Notes: generated by a model from the sequence alone, not told the origin. A stretch of 64,000 nucleotides of DNA from Adhaeribacter radiodurans (GCF_014075995.1 NZ_CP055153.1:1798001-1862000), one strand, 5' to 3'; positions 17,001-26,564 are shown, numbered from the stretch's first letter. A program made the numbers and translations.

Positions 17001-19489
17001 ACGCCACTGTTACAAAAAGCATTAACAGTTGCTAAAGAAGTTGGGGGAGCAGTACCAGGTGGTATACAGGAAATAATAATGCCTGTACTAGGATCACTTT
17101 CGCTACAACCCGTACCAGCATTAGCGGCAACAGTGGCCGTAACCCGAAGCCCAGCTGCCACCTCACTAGCTGATATTCCTGTGACTGTCCAAGTTCCAGG
17201 TCCGGTAATAGTTGCTGTTTGAGAAAGGGGTGAGCCATCAATGTATAGCCGAATAGTGCTGGGGTTAGTAACCGTTCCAGAAATTGAACCAGAAATTGAA
17301 GTAGCACCTTCGGTAACCTGGTTAATTGTAATGGAACCGCCACTTGGCTTGGTTGTTACGGACACCGTAACCGAATTACTACTTACATTTTTGTTAGGAG
17401 CCGTGGCAGTTGCATAAAAAGTAGATCCTCCGGTTAACTGACCTGCTGGAATCGTAGCGGTCCAATATCCAGCGGAACTAACGGTTGTAGTTGCTAAAGC
17501 TGTGGCTACTCCGGTCTTGTAAATAATAATAGTGGTACCAGCAGCTTCTGTGGAAGTACCGGAAACAGATGTGATAGAGGTGGAAGTACAATAGGTACCC
17601 GTAATAGTAGGTACCGTGCTAGCTACTCCACAATTTGTTCCCACTGTTATACTATTGGAGGCAGCCGAAAGACCTTTAAAGCCGGAAGCATAAGTATTAT
17701 CAGGCGCTTTGGCCTTTACAGTTAAAACTACACCGGAACCATAAGCATAACGTGTATAATCTATGGACCAAGCGCCTGTAGCACTAGCCTGAGCAGCAGA
17801 TACCAAGCTCCCATCCGCGGCAACATTGGCTGGTTCGCCGTTTACAAATAAATATATCAAAGAATTTGCCTCGGAAGTACCCGTAATTGTTGTTGTAGTA
17901 GAGCAAACAAATGATGTGGAAATTACAGGGGTTGCGGTGGTTTTTGTGGGATTAGTAGTTGGCGTTAAAGAGTTACCACTTAAATATTGTGGAGTAGATC
18001 GTGGTGATTCGCATCCATTTGCCGTAACAGTAGCCGTTATTGTTGCATAGCTCGTAGCGTTGCTACAAGAATAACTAAATGCAAATTGGGAACCTGGACA
18101 ACTAGTTGGTATGAATTCATAAACATACGATCCAGCCGTGGAACTCGATAATGCAACTGTTCCTGCAAGAAGAACACCATCCCGGTAAACCTTTAAAGTA
18201 CTTGAAGTTAAACCAGCATATGCTGTTGTAATAAGTACCGTTTTGGAACCGTTTTGGGTGGCGATGCTGCTGGGTGCTTGAGTAGTACATACCCCCGATG
18301 GAGCATTCGCTACAATTACTGCATTAGAAGCCGCCGAAAGTACAGCCGGACACGAACTAGTAGCAGCATAACTAATTTTAGCCGTGATAATTTCACCCGT
18401 AGTTAACGTAACCCCGGCGGTAATTGGAAAAGTCCAGGTGCCATTACTGGCTACGGTTACCGGAGTAGTAGCTATAATTTCGGTAGGGGTAGCAGAGGTA
18501 GAAGTAGCCCGGTAAATTCTAACGGTGCCTCCAATTTCGGTAGAAGTGCCCGAAAAGGAAGTTGAGGTTATTCGAATGGAAGAATTGAGTACCGGTGAAT
18601 TTGGAGTTCCTTTACAAAATTCTCCATTTTGCAGTTGAGTTAAGCTAGTTGGAGGAAAGCTGTTGATAACATTGCGCCAAATATTTTTAGGATCATTGCC
18701 GTATAAACGGTCATCTACGCCTCCCACATCGGCTGCCGTTCCAGAGATGCCACTTTGCGCACTGGTTATAGTAGTACCCGACATTCGCATTGGGGTACTG
18801 GCAGTAACAGCACCGTTGAAGTTTGAAAGCGGAATATAATAATCATAAAAATAATCGGCGTCTCCTCCGCTCCTGGTTAGGGCAACGCTTCTTTGTGAAT
18901 AATAATTAACGTCACCGGTAAATAGAGTTTTTTGTGAAACAGCTCCGTTTACGGGCCGGTGATCAATTAATTGTACCGAAAAGTTAGTAGCCAGCAATAG
19001 CTCAAATTCAAAGCCCGGATTAGCTGTAGCATAGCCGGTTGGGCTGGAGGGGTTAGTAGGAGTGGCAAAAGTGTTATCTGTATCCAGGAAAATACTAAAC
19101 CCTTTAGATGCCGTAGAGGTACCACCTACCCGAACCCGGCATAAAATATTGGTGCCATCAAAGTATATTCCCCAAGGTGGTTGGGCTAAGTCCGTATGGC
19201 CCCCGGTAGCTCCCGTAATTACATCTCCAAGAGGCTCGGAACCAAATAAAGGCAAGGCCCGGTAAGGAATTTCACTGTTGGTACCTACGTCACTACCAAC
19301 AAATCCAGAAGTAGAAGTTGAAACGTAACCATCACCGTTTGGATCTAAAACTTGCGGAGAAGGGGCAGTAGATTTCTTGTAAATTAACCCTGGTGTTTGC
19401 CCCCAAGCTTGATTTATCAGAAATAAAAATAAAATAAAACAAATACTAGTCTTCCAAATTACCGAAAGATATAATTTTGCAACAATCAT
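13988..19489 (-). CDS. Giant adhesin-like T9SS cargo with tandem Ig-like repeats
   Basis: An 1833-residue secreted protein. A signal peptide spans about residues 1-31, ending in AWGQ. Residues 32-300 form a non-repeated domain with DPNGDGYVSTS and FSIFLDTDNTF. Several bacterial Ig-like segments with GTSTEAAGTTI-type motifs follow. Then come six closely related repeats of about 91 residues, each beginning near QTICSGGTA and ending near GSTVVTVNNP, flanked by a diverged copy on each side. The C-terminus has an LLPVSLLYFKG hinge, a fibronectin-like segment (WATVTEKNNRYFAIERS) and a sorting domain with AYPNPTHKEV and GTYIVSIQSG. It is probably a surface fibre or adhesin exported by the T9SS. No enzyme motif is seen. 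Confidence 0.9.
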   Translation of the reverse strand: MIVAKLYLSVIWKTSICFILFLFLINQAWGQTPGLIYKKSTAPSPQVLDPNGDGYVSTSTSGFVGSDVGTNSEIPYRALPLFGSEPLGDVITGATGGHTDLAQPPWGIYFDGTNILCRVRVGGTSTASKGFSIFLDTDNTFATPTNPSSPTGYATANPGFEFELLLATNFSVQLIDHRPVNGAVSQKTLFTGDVNYYSQRSVALTRSGGDADYFYDYYIPLSNFNGAVTASTPMRMSGTTITSAQSGISGTAADVGGVDDRLYGNDPKNIWRNVINSFPPTSLTQLQNGEFCKGTPNSPVLNSSIRITSTSFSGTSTEIGGTVRIYRATSTSATPTEIIATTPVTVASNGTWTFPITAGVTLTTGEIITAKISYAATSSCPAVLSAASNAVIVANAPSGVCTTQAPSSIATQNGSKTVLITTAYAGLTSSTLKVYRDGVLLAGTVALSSSTAGSYVYEFIPTSCPGSQFAFSYSCSNATSYATITATVTANGCESPRSTPQYLSGNSLTPTTNPTKTTATPVISTSFVCSTTTTITGTSEANSLIYLFVNGEPANVAADGSLVSAAQASATGAWSIDYTRYAYGSGVVLTVKAKAPDNTYASGFKGLSAASNSITVGTNCGVASTVPTITGTYCTSTSITSVSGTSTEAAGTTIIIYKTGVATALATTTVSSAGYWTATIPAGQLTGGSTFYATATAPNKNVSSNSVTVSVTTKPSGGSITINQVTEGATSISGSISGTVTNPSTIRLYIDGSPLSQTATITGPGTWTVTGISASEVAAGLRVTATVAANAGTGCSESDPSTGIIISCIPPGTAPPTSLATVNAFCNSGVARISVASSENGVVYEIYDVNTNAVSGSSVLGTGGTIILTSATLTANTTLMVRAYKVGASCGTVPLTGSYVITISTPPTVYNVTPATQSICSGGTATVTLSNSQTGVNYQIYINGAASGLQVAGSTGNAIQLTSGPLNANATLTVQAIPTSACSNVTMNGSSVVTVNPLPTAYTVAPATQSICTGNTASINLSNSQSGVSYRIFINGSPSGNAVNGTGGTITLISAALTANASLSVQATSSTGCTSTMTGTSVVTVNTPPTSYNVTPATQIICSGRTVQLTLSGSQTEVQYQIYNGSTPTGNPVNGSTGNSINLISGSLSTSTTLTVQAIGPAGCTNVNMNGSTVVTVNNPPAVFNITSGNRTICSGGTAQVTLSGSQTGIQYQLYNGSTPTGNPVSGTSGNSITLTSGSLSSSTTLTVQAFAPTGCTNVNMSGSTVVTVNNPPTIYTLSTSNQTICSGGTATLTLANSQSGIYYQIYNGSTPSGAQVLSSGGAINLISGPLTTSTTLTVQAIAPAGCTNINMTGSAAITVNNLPVVFNISPASQTVCSGSTAQLTLSGSQSGVQYQIFAGTNSTGNPVTGTGGSITLTSGSLTANTTLTVQASAPTACNNVTMSGSSVITVITTVVPTISSSPTSFCGNGTTVISVTNPQNNYTYQLFRNNSTTPEVSWGSYSGSGPIDFYVNITQNASFTVKASNENCALVPSNIVSLTVINCAINYIVNPAYPRSEYVFKEIIAAPQLPNNNQYTFTGTGFLPGTSIDLTTGKIYVSDLSTLISGTRTVTITATEVSTGISTNIPVTYSVSPDGNPSAATRFNSPILLPVSLLYFKGMYQNGRASLTWATVTEKNNRYFAIERSVDGITFSQVGQVEGAGNSNALLTYSYEDVSVAASAIYYRLKQVDFDGKHVYSQIIALNSQSGTKIENLIAYPNPTHKEVRIFVPNKLDGKTTILVWDVAGKLVKTDERKDVIEANYLDLNLESLTIGTYIVSIQSGTKNYILRVIRH
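15130..16770 (-). repeat. Six tandem ~270-base repeats in the adhesin gene
   Basis: Each unit encodes about 91 residues with ICSGGTA near its start, an SQxGxxYQI block, a GGxITLxSGxL block and LTVQA. The conserved cysteine pair in each unit (IC...GCTN or AC.N) suggests one disulfide per repeat. Less similar copies lie on both sides. Such arrays can change copy number by recombination. Confidence 0.85.
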
Positions 19490-19520
19490 ATAAGAATAGT
19501 ACTATAGAAGCGAAAGTATG

Positions 19521-19528
19521 CAAATATA
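19521..19528 (-). promoter_or_regulatory. Candidate -7 element for the adhesin gene
   Basis: The minus strand reads TATATTTG, a match to TAnnTTTG, about 32 bases before the adhesin start codon. No -33 TTG is seen at the expected distance. Confidence 0.4.
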
Positions 19529-20014
19529 TACAATTGTTATAATTAAGTTTATATCATTAATGGTAAATAACTAAAAACTTGTTAAATTGTACTAATTAAA
19601 CGATGAATAGTAAATTTTGCTCGTTAAATGAAATAAAATTTGATTATCTAGATTAAAATAAATTTTAAATGAAGGTTGCTGTGATATTAAAATTTATAAT
19701 AATAGTTATATTTATTAAATTATAAATTTGATTTTAAATTAAAAGAGCTATTGGCCTTAATCAAAATAAGTCAGTTTCAAAAATAAGTGGTTATAGATTT
19801 AAATATTATTTTCTAAACTTTGATAAATCAATCAGTCATTTTTTTGATTTAAAACCTAATAAGGCACCCTTCAGAAATCAACACAACAACTCATTTCTGA
19901 GGTCAGGTACTTTTCCTAATTTCTATTTTCCTAATTCTTAAACATATTCTAAATGAGTCAAGACAACTATTTACTGTGGGAGCGCTTAACCTATACGAGC
20001 AAAAAATAAATGCC

Positions 20015-20022
20015 TACCTTTG
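20015..20022 (+). promoter_or_regulatory. Candidate -7 element for the CCA-adding enzyme gene
   Basis: TACCTTTG matches the Bacteroidota TAnnTTTG and lies 22 bases before the start codon, giving a short leader. Confidence 0.5.
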
Positions 20023-20044
20023 CGGGTAGTACTTAAATTAGTTT

Positions 20045-21469
20045 ATGCAAACCATTTTGTTACCGGAACATCGTGTTTTCCCGATTATAGCAACTGCTGC
20101 CGCCCAATTACAGGCAGAAGCTTACGTAATTGGTGGGTTTGTGCGCGATTTGATTTTGCAACGGCCTTCTAAAGATATTGATGTGGTATGCGTGGGCGAT
20201 GGTCCGGCATTGGCCCAGAAAGTAGCCGATTTATTACCCGAAAAACCAAACGTTACTGTTTTCAAGAATTTCGGTACGGCAATGTTGCGCGCCGACGATT
20301 GGGAAGTGGAATTTGTGGGCGCCCGTAAAGAATCTTACCGCAGCCATTCCCGCAAACCCGATGTAGAAGCAGGTACCTTAACCGATGATTTAAACCGGCG
20401 CGATTTTACCATAAACGCGTTAGCCATATCTTTAAACCAATCGGATTATGGCACTATTATCGATCAGTTTAATGGCTTAGGCGATATCCGGCAGAAACTT
20501 ATTAAAACCCCGTTAGGTCCAGATATTACTTTTTCCGACGATCCTTTGCGTATGATGCGTGCCATCCGGTTTGCTACCCAGTTAAATTTTGATATTGAAC
20601 CGGATACCTACGATGCCATAAGCCGCAATAAAGAGCGAATTAATATTATTTCGAAGGAACGGATTACTGATGAATTAAATAAAATTATTTTAGCCGCTAC
20701 TCCCTCTTACGGCTTTAAATTGTTGTTCCAAACGGGTTTACTGGAATTGATTTTTCCGAAAATGACGCAACTGCATGGAGTGGAAACCATGAATGGAAAT
20801 TCGCACAAAGATAATTTTTATCACACCCTGCAGGTACTCGATAATGTAGCGAAACAATCGAATGATTTATGGCTGCGTTGGTCGGCTATTTTGCATGATA
20901 TTGCTAAACCTGATACCAAGCGCTATTCCGAAAAAGTAGGTTGGACGTTTCATGGCCACGAAGACCGGGGTGCCCGAATGGTACCAAAGCTATTTGCTGA
21001 GTTAAAGTTGCCTTTAAATGAACACATGCGCTTTGTGCAAAAATTAGTAAAATTACACTTACGGCCCATTGCTTTGGTAAAAGAATCTGTAACCGATTCA
21101 GCGGTGCGGCGCCTGCTTTTTGAAGCGGGCAACGATATCGACGATTTAATGATTCTTTGTAACGCCGATATTACTACCAAAGACACAAACAAGGTAAAGC
21201 GCTATCTGCAAAATTTTAAAAAAGTAAATCAGAAATTAAAACAGGTAGAAGAAACAGACAAGCTACGTAACTTTCAGCCGGTTATTACCGGCGAAATTAT
21301 TATGGCTACTTTCGGTATAAAACCCTCGCGGGAAGTAGGTATAATTAAAGAAAGTTTAACCGAAGCAATCCTGGAAGGCTACATTAAGAATGAATACGAC
21401 CAGGCTTTTGCGTATATGCTGCAAAAAGGCCAAGAAATGGGATTACAACCCGTACGAGCAGATAAATAG
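20045..21469 (+). CDS. cca: CCA tRNA nucleotidyltransferase with HD domain
   Basis: A 474-residue enzyme that adds or repairs the 3' CCA end of tRNAs. The class II nucleotidyltransferase head has [27 protein letters not shown], containing the GG and DxD signature, followed by the [13 protein letters not shown] motif and [15 protein letters not shown]. An HD domain (ILHDIAKP then GHEDRGARM) occupies the centre, and a helical tail completes it. The HD domain suggests phosphohydrolase activity on the 2',3'-cyclic phosphate, as in related enzymes. A poly(A) polymerase is the main alternative, but the head and the HD domain fit the CCA enzyme better. Confidence 0.9.
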   Translation: MQTILLPEHRVFPIIATAAAQLQAEAYVIGGFVRDLILQRPSKDIDVVCVGDGPALAQKVADLLPEKPNVTVFKNFGTAMLRADDWEVEFVGARKESYRSHSRKPDVEAGTLTDDLNRRDFTINALAISLNQSDYGTIIDQFNGLGDIRQKLIKTPLGPDITFSDDPLRMMRAIRFATQLNFDIEPDTYDAISRNKERINIISKERITDELNKIILAATPSYGFKLLFQTGLLELIFPKMTQLHGVETMNGNSHKDNFYHTLQVLDNVAKQSNDLWLRWSAILHDIAKPDTKRYSEKVGWTFHGHEDRGARMVPKLFAELKLPLNEHMRFVQKLVKLHLRPIALVKESVTDSAVRRLLFEAGNDIDDLMILCNADITTKDTNKVKRYLQNFKKVNQKLKQVEETDKLRNFQPVITGEIIMATFGIKPSREVGIIKESLTEAILEGYIKNEYDQAFAYMLQKGQEMGLQPVRADK

Positions 21470-21477
21470 ATTTACTT

Positions 21478-21491
21478 ACTTATTAATAAGT
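21478..21491. terminator. Weak palindrome between convergent genes
   Basis: ACTTATTAATAAGT is a perfect 14-base palindrome followed by AGTTTT. It may contribute to termination of the CCA gene, but it is AT-rich and weak. Confidence 0.25.
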
Positions 21492-21542
21492 AGTTTTATC
21501 CTGATAAATCCGGAGGGTATCTATTGGGTTTTTAGAAAGTAT

Positions 21543-23093
21543 CTAGGGTGGATTGGCGTAATCAGAGGAATACATTCCGGGAAAATTAGAACATGAAAAA
21601 AAAGTACAGAAGTTACTTTTTACTATAATTTCATCTACTTGCTTTAAAGTAGCTGTATCTACCACTTTAGGGGGAGCTATGTTTGCGGGAATAACAAAAT
21701 AATCATGGGGTTTTACCTTTGATTTACCTGCTACATAGGGTTTTATGCCTGCTTTTTTATTGTACCACTGCCAACCCCAAAATCCAACGGACCAAGTGGT
21801 ATTTTCCGGCAATAATTTGCTTTTAATAGCATAAGCCTGGGTTCTGTAAGTATTGGCATATATCCAATCAGATGCACCCAAGAGTAAACTGAAAGTGCCG
21901 GTAAATACTATTGTTATTACTTTTAATTTTTGGGAAGCATAGTCTATTAAATTTGTGCCCAGAATAATTATGGCTGGCATAATTAAAAGAACATGCCACG
22001 TTGCCGTAAAAGGAGCAAAAAAGATTATAAAACCGCTAATAACAACCAGCCATAAATAAAGAAGATGGTATGGCTGATTTATGCTCTTTGCCGTGGTAAA
22101 AAAAATACGAACGAGTGGCTGCGTATCTAAAAGGAGGTACAATAAAGTAAATCCATTAGCGAAAGAACACATCCATAAAATTCTTTTTGCCTCTCTTTCC
22201 GGTATAAAATCAAAGTAAGTTAAAACAACAAGGGCTATAAATAAGGGAATAGTAATAAAGGCTAAAAACCCAAAGTTTTTCCGGTACTTATTAGTAAATC
22301 CGGCCACAAACAACAAAGAAAAAGGTGTAATAGCGCCTAAGCACACAATAAATGCCATTAGGTTTAATGCAACTCCCAAAAGCGTTAAAGAGGAAGTAGG
22401 GCGATTAAGGTGAATAGAACCAAACTCAGATATGTTAAACCCAGACCATAAAGCTAAAACTCCCAATGGCAACAGTATAGTTGCCAGGTATTTAAACTTT
22501 TTGGTTATAATTGGGTGAGCGGCTAATACAATAAGTAAAGGAAGCGAAGTGTATTTAAGGAGCAAAGCCAAACTTAAAATAGAAGCAGCAAATCCGTAGC
22601 GCAGCCATTCATTTTTAAAACTGGGTTTAATAAGTAGGTAGATAAATAAAAGGTGTAAACTTAATAATGGAATATCCACCATTACATTTTGGTTAACTAA
22701 AAAAGCAGGATTTAAAACTAAGAAGCAAGTTGTTAGAAGGGCATGTTTGGGAACTACAATCTGGGTTAGTTTATAAAAATAAATTATAGCCAGAAAAGTA
22801 AAACCAGATTGAAAAAGATGCAGAACAAATTCGCTGTAACTAAAAAAATGGCCAATTACAGCTAAAAAATAGAAGTATAAAGGAGGTTGATTATACGTGT
22901 AAATAGGTGCGTAGCCATTACTCCAAAATATTAACCCCGACATAGGTTTAAATGGATGCCGCTCTATCCATTGAGCCGCTTCGATATGGAAAGTATCATC
23001 AATATGAAAAGCCTTAGTACTATTTAAAATAGTGGCAACAAGCCACAAAAGCCAAAGTACCCAATATTGATTATTCTGTAACGAAAATTTCAT
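21543..23093 (-). CDS. GT39-like polytopic membrane glycosyltransferase
   Basis: About 516 residues with 11-12 predicted membrane segments, in the style of the GT-C glycosyltransferases (ArnT/PMT relatives). The first external loop carries FHIDDTFHIEAAQWI, where acidic residues usually bind the metal or the lipid-linked donor. YNQPPLYFYFLA and PAFLVNQNVMVDIPLLSLHLLF are the typical second and third loop motifs. Such enzymes move a sugar from a polyprenyl phosphate carrier to a lipid or protein on the periplasmic side. The frame could start six bases earlier at TTG, but ATG at 23093 is preferred. It is a single gene, convergent with cca. The acceptor is unknown. Confidence 0.78.
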   Translation of the reverse strand: MKFSLQNNQYWVLWLLWLVATILNSTKAFHIDDTFHIEAAQWIERHPFKPMSGLIFWSNGYAPIYTYNQPPLYFYFLAVIGHFFSYSEFVLHLFQSGFTFLAIIYFYKLTQIVVPKHALLTTCFLVLNPAFLVNQNVMVDIPLLSLHLLFIYLLIKPSFKNEWLRYGFAASILSLALLLKYTSLPLLIVLAAHPIITKKFKYLATILLPLGVLALWSGFNISEFGSIHLNRPTSSLTLLGVALNLMAFIVCLGAITPFSLLFVAGFTNKYRKNFGFLAFITIPLFIALVVLTYFDFIPEREAKRILWMCSFANGFTLLYLLLDTQPLVRIFFTTAKSINQPYHLLYLWLVVISGFIIFFAPFTATWHVLLIMPAIIILGTNLIDYASQKLKVITIVFTGTFSLLLGASDWIYANTYRTQAYAIKSKLLPENTTWSVGFWGWQWYNKKAGIKPYVAGKSKVKPHDYFVIPANIAPPKVVDTATLKQVDEIIVKSNFCTFFSCSNFPGMYSSDYANPP

Positions 23094-23112
23094 ATCCAAG
23101 AAAGCGGCCTAG

Positions 23113-23141
23113 CAAAACTAACGTGGATTGTTTACTAACAA
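23113..23141 (-). promoter_or_regulatory. Promoter of the GT39-like gene
   Basis: On the minus strand TTG (23139-23141), 18 bases, then TAGTTTTG (23113-23120). This is close to the Bacteroidota consensus and ends 20 bases before the ATG. Confidence 0.5.
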
Positions 23142-23577
23142 AAATATTCACCGCTTAGTCGATCACCCAAAACCTGAAAAACTTCAGAGTAACGGAGCGG
23201 TATTATAAGTATTAAAATTCGGATAAATAGTTTATTCGTTTACTAAAAGGCAAATAGTTAAGTAAAAAGTTATTTAGGTGGCTTATATTTCTACTAAATA
23301 CCTGGACAAAATAAATATTCATTCTCACGCACAGCTTTAATAGAAAAATAAGCACCCTTATCCTCTTAAACTTAGGAGAGAAGCTTTCACTCCTACTTAT
23401 CATCCATAATTTAATTAGTCTTTTTATTTAAATAACGGGACACAAGTAATTTACTAAACATTCCATTGAAATTGGAATAAACAGCATTAACATGTAGTTA
23501 CTAATACACAAAAAAGTCTAACATCTTATATCTTAATTCTTGTATCTTTTTAGGTACGTGTATTTAATGACAAAAAA

Positions 23578-23603
23578 AGACTAAGGTGCTGCTACCTTAG
23601 TCT
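23578..23603 (-). terminator. Rho-independent terminator of the padR-pspC operon
   Basis: A perfect 10-base stem (AGACTAAGGT and its complement) with a 6-base loop. On the minus strand it is followed by a run of seven T. Confidence 0.88.
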
Positions 23604-23629
23604 TTTCACTATATCTGTTCAATAGTTTT

Positions 23630-26170
23630 TTAACCCTTCCGTTGAATTTTCGATGCGCCGGAGGCATCTGAACTTACATTGGCTGGGTTACCACTGTAAC
23701 TTATATGGCTAACGCCTGAGGCCCCAGCTTTCAATTTTTCGGTTACGTAAATATTAGCCTTTGATGCACCCGATAAATCTAAATCGGCAGTTTTAGCCTT
23801 AAAATTGGTGGCTTGCACGTTGCAGGCGCCCGAAGCACTTATTCTTAAATCATTCGTTTTTCCGGTAAGGGTAGTTCTGGCTGCTCCGGATAAATCCAGT
23901 TCCAATTCATCGGTATTCAGGGCAACACTGGTTTGTACTGCCCCCGACTGACTAATACGGCATTTATCTTCTTCGAAGCCGGAAATTTCAGATTTAACTG
24001 CCCCGGAAAGGTCTACCCGCTCTAAAGTAGGTAAAGTAATTTCAATCAAAACATTAGAACGATCGTTTTTAGCAAAATCCCAGAAATTTTCGTTCGATTT
24101 AAATTCAATGGTACTACCATTTTGTTCCGCTTTCAGGCTAGAGATTCCTTCCTGATCTCCCCGGGCCCGTACCGAAAACTCATCGCCTTTTTTTATTCGG
24201 GCATGGTACGCTCCTCCTACGGTTATGGCATCAAAATCTTTAAAGTCAAAAGTTTTTTCTTCTGGTCCGTAGTCATCCCAATCGGCCATTAAGTTATCAT
24301 CCACCACATTAATATCTATATCGACTAAGTCTTCTTCATTTTGCGTTTCGTCTTCAACTGGAGCTTCTTTTACCGGGCAAGTAGGGCAGGAAAATTTATC
24401 GTTGCGAAATTCCCAAACGGCTCTTTTCGTAACCGGATTATTAAAGTCATAGTCCTCGTCGAAGTAGTTGGGAATCATGTCAACAAATTCCTGATTAAGG
24501 CGAAACTTCTTATTTTCAGGTAAAAATACTTTTAACGATAATTGCTGTTCGCGGAAAGCTGCATTTTCATTCAGCCTGGCTTTACGATCAAATATTAAAG
24601 TTGAATCTTGGTGTTGTATCCGGTAAGTAAGCATTTGGGCATTTGTTTTAGCTTCCGCTTCGGTTCTACCTTTGGCACGAAATTCCTGCACCACCCGGAT
24701 ATTAGAACCAGTAGTACTTTCCAGTTCAAATTCGTTCAGCCACTGTTCCGTAGCAGAATTAACATTGCGGGCATTTAACAACACCGTTTGAAAGTTGGTT
24801 ACCGGATAAGAATTTTCTGTAATAACTTCACCTTGTTCGTTAAAATTTTGCTTAAATACGAAAATGGCACTTCCCATTACAAACAAGCTTACCACCCACA
24901 CCGCAAACATCGACCAGCCGGCTAAGGGTTTCAGGAAAAAGCGTTTAGTGAGCAAACCCACCGCAATTATCAAGAGAAATAAGCTCGGAATAAAACCTGC
25001 CAGAAACCCGGCCACCATGCCGTAGCCCGGAAAATCACGGGTAAATAATTGCATGGGTCCATGAAAGTCGGACTGCGTAATTTGTTCGCTAAACAAACCA
25101 GTACCTACTCCTAAACCAAGAAATAAAGCAAAAATAAAACTCAGGGAGGTAATTAGTAAAATAATACCTGCAATAATTCGAATAGCCGAACCTAGAAAAT
25201 TAATAAACGGACGAAGTGTCTTAGATAAAACTTCTAATACTTGAGCTACCAGCCGAACCGGAAATAATAAAATCCGGGCTAAACCACTTTCCTGACCATT
25301 CTCGTCGCGCATCCGCAAGTTGTTTTTGAGCGATTCTTCAATGCCGGATAAAGTTACCGGATTGCCCTGCATTTGCACGCGGTCGGTAATGGTGGTGGCT
25401 AGCGGAACCACTAGCCACAACACGATATAAATAGGAATACCCAAACCACCAAACAGCACTGATAATAAGAAAATCAGCCGCACAATGCCCACATCCATGC
25501 CAAAATAAAGCGCTAGGCCACTACAAACCCCGCCTAATTTTTTATCTTCGGGATCGCGGAAAAGCTTTTTCGCGTTTACTTCGGCCAGTGTATAACTTTT
25601 TGGTAAAGCTATCCAGCAGATAACGTAAATAAAGGCTACGAACCCCGCCGAAACTCCAGCAGTAAATATTCCTAGTAAGAAAAAGAGCACAAAAACCAAG
25701 CGAATCCAAAGTGGATCGATGCCTAGATAATTGGCCATACCGGCAGATACCCCGCCAATAACTTTTCTGGTTTCGTCGCGGAACAAACGTTTAGGACCTT
25801 GGTTAGGAATAGGGCCACTTTGCGTGTTATCCGAAGTAGTTTGATTAAAAGATTCGGAAGTACTTTGGGTAGAACTATACTTTTGATTCAGGTCTTCTTC
25901 TTCCTCGAGTTGGGCAAAGTCTTGCACGCTACCCATCTGAGCAATTAAAGTCTGTACGTCTTCTTGCGTAATTACCTGTTTGCCGGGGTTTAATTTGCCC
26001 GAAAATACTTCTGCTATTCTGCCTTCAATATCTGCTACAATTTCTTCGTGCCCCGCATAATTAGAAAAGTATGTTTTTATAGCGGCTAAATATTGCCGCA
26101 ATTGCTCGTAACCATCCTCCTCAATGTGGAAGATAAGGCCTTGCAGATTGATACTTATATTCTTTTTCAT
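23630..26170 (-). CDS. PspC-domain membrane protein with DUF2807 tail
   Basis: An 846-residue membrane protein. Residues 1-85 (INLQGLIFHIEEDGYEQL and EDVQTLIAQMGSVQDF) form a conserved N-terminal part. Two PspC domains follow at about 108-170 (KRLFRDETRKVIGGVSAGMANYLG) and 200-260 (KKLFRDPEDKKLGGVCSGLALYFG), each with hydrophobic segments. More membrane segments lie at about 325-435. The C-terminal ~200 residues form a DUF2807/head-GIN type beta-helical domain with repeated LDLSGA turns. PspC proteins act in envelope stress. The start overlaps the padR stop as ATGA, so the two are translationally coupled. The DUF2807 part probably lies outside the membrane. Confidence 0.87.
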   Translation of the reverse strand: MKKNISINLQGLIFHIEEDGYEQLRQYLAAIKTYFSNYAGHEEIVADIEGRIAEVFSGKLNPGKQVITQEDVQTLIAQMGSVQDFAQLEEEEDLNQKYSSTQSTSESFNQTTSDNTQSGPIPNQGPKRLFRDETRKVIGGVSAGMANYLGIDPLWIRLVFVLFFLLGIFTAGVSAGFVAFIYVICWIALPKSYTLAEVNAKKLFRDPEDKKLGGVCSGLALYFGMDVGIVRLIFLLSVLFGGLGIPIYIVLWLVVPLATTITDRVQMQGNPVTLSGIEESLKNNLRMRDENGQESGLARILLFPVRLVAQVLEVLSKTLRPFINFLGSAIRIIAGIILLITSLSFIFALFLGLGVGTGLFSEQITQSDFHGPMQLFTRDFPGYGMVAGFLAGFIPSLFLLIIAVGLLTKRFFLKPLAGWSMFAVWVVSLFVMGSAIFVFKQNFNEQGEVITENSYPVTNFQTVLLNARNVNSATEQWLNEFELESTTGSNIRVVQEFRAKGRTEAEAKTNAQMLTYRIQHQDSTLIFDRKARLNENAAFREQQLSLKVFLPENKKFRLNQEFVDMIPNYFDEDYDFNNPVTKRAVWEFRNDKFSCPTCPVKEAPVEDETQNEEDLVDIDINVVDDNLMADWDDYGPEEKTFDFKDFDAITVGGAYHARIKKGDEFSVRARGDQEGISSLKAEQNGSTIEFKSNENFWDFAKNDRSNVLIEITLPTLERVDLSGAVKSEISGFEEDKCRISQSGAVQTSVALNTDELELDLSGAARTTLTGKTNDLRISASGACNVQATNFKAKTADLDLSGASKANIYVTEKLKAGASGVSHISYSGNPANVSSDASGASKIQRKG

Positions 26171-26508
26171 GATGCTTGTTTTTTATGCTTCGTTATGAAT
26201 TCGATGGAGGCAATTACTTCCAGCCAAGTCTGGCGCAACTGTTCGAGAAAGTCTTTACCCGTTTCAGTAAGAGTATAATATTTACGGGGTGGTCCTGCCG
26301 TGGACTCCACCCAGGAATAGTCGAGAAGTCCAGCATTTTTGAGGCGGGTAAGCAGCGGGTATAGCGTGCCTTCTACCACAATCATTTTCGCGGCGGTTAG
26401 CTCGTCCAGCATATCCGACGCGTAGACTTCACCACGAGAGATAATTTCCAAAATGCAGAACTCCAGAATTCCCTTCCGCATCTGCACTTGAGTGTTTTCT
26501 ACTTTCAT
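26167..26508 (-). CDS. PadR-family transcriptional regulator
   Basis: A 113-residue winged-helix repressor. RKGILEFCILEIISRGEVYASDMLDEL is the classic PadR N-terminus, VVEGTLYPLLTRLKNAGLLDYSW the recognition helix and wing, and GPPRKYYTLTETGKDFLEQL the third segment, with a short C-terminal dimer helix. It belongs to the small PadR subgroup lacking a large C-terminal domain. It overlaps the PspC gene by 4 bases and very likely controls this operon, including itself. A direct repeat in its promoter is a candidate operator. The effector is unknown. Confidence 0.92.
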   Translation of the reverse strand: MKVENTQVQMRKGILEFCILEIISRGEVYASDMLDELTAAKMIVVEGTLYPLLTRLKNAGLLDYSWVESTAGPPRKYYTLTETGKDFLEQLRQTWLEVIASIEFITKHKKQAS

Positions 26509-26533
26509 GATGGTTTGCGTTTAATGTTCGATA

Positions 26534-26564
26534 CAAATATAATGGAAGGTACTATGTAAAACAA
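26534..26564 (-). promoter_or_regulatory. Promoter of padR-pspC
   Basis: On the minus strand TTG (26562-26564), exactly 20 bases, then TATATTTG (26534-26541). This is one of the best consensus promoters in the window. Confidence 0.7.

Larger units (their letters stand above)
19490..20044. other. AT-rich intergenic region with two divergent promoters
   Basis: No gene is supported. The region is very AT-rich in its middle (about 19560-19860). Each end carries a -7 match for its neighbouring gene, listed separately. Confidence 0.5.
23100..23629. other. Intergenic region between two minus-strand genes
   Basis: Apart from the GT39 promoter at one end and the pspC terminator at the other, nothing is recognised. 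A 63-codon frame in the middle has no family features. Confidence 0.45.

Noticed and set aside
15045-18050. Several plus-strand open frames inside the adhesin gene
   Set aside because: They are shadows of the repetitive minus-strand gene. Their peptides are valine/threonine-rich mirror images of the repeats with no family features.
23212-23403. A 63-codon minus-strand frame between the GT39 and pspC genes
   Set aside because: AT-rich, no family features and no promoter match; probably chance.
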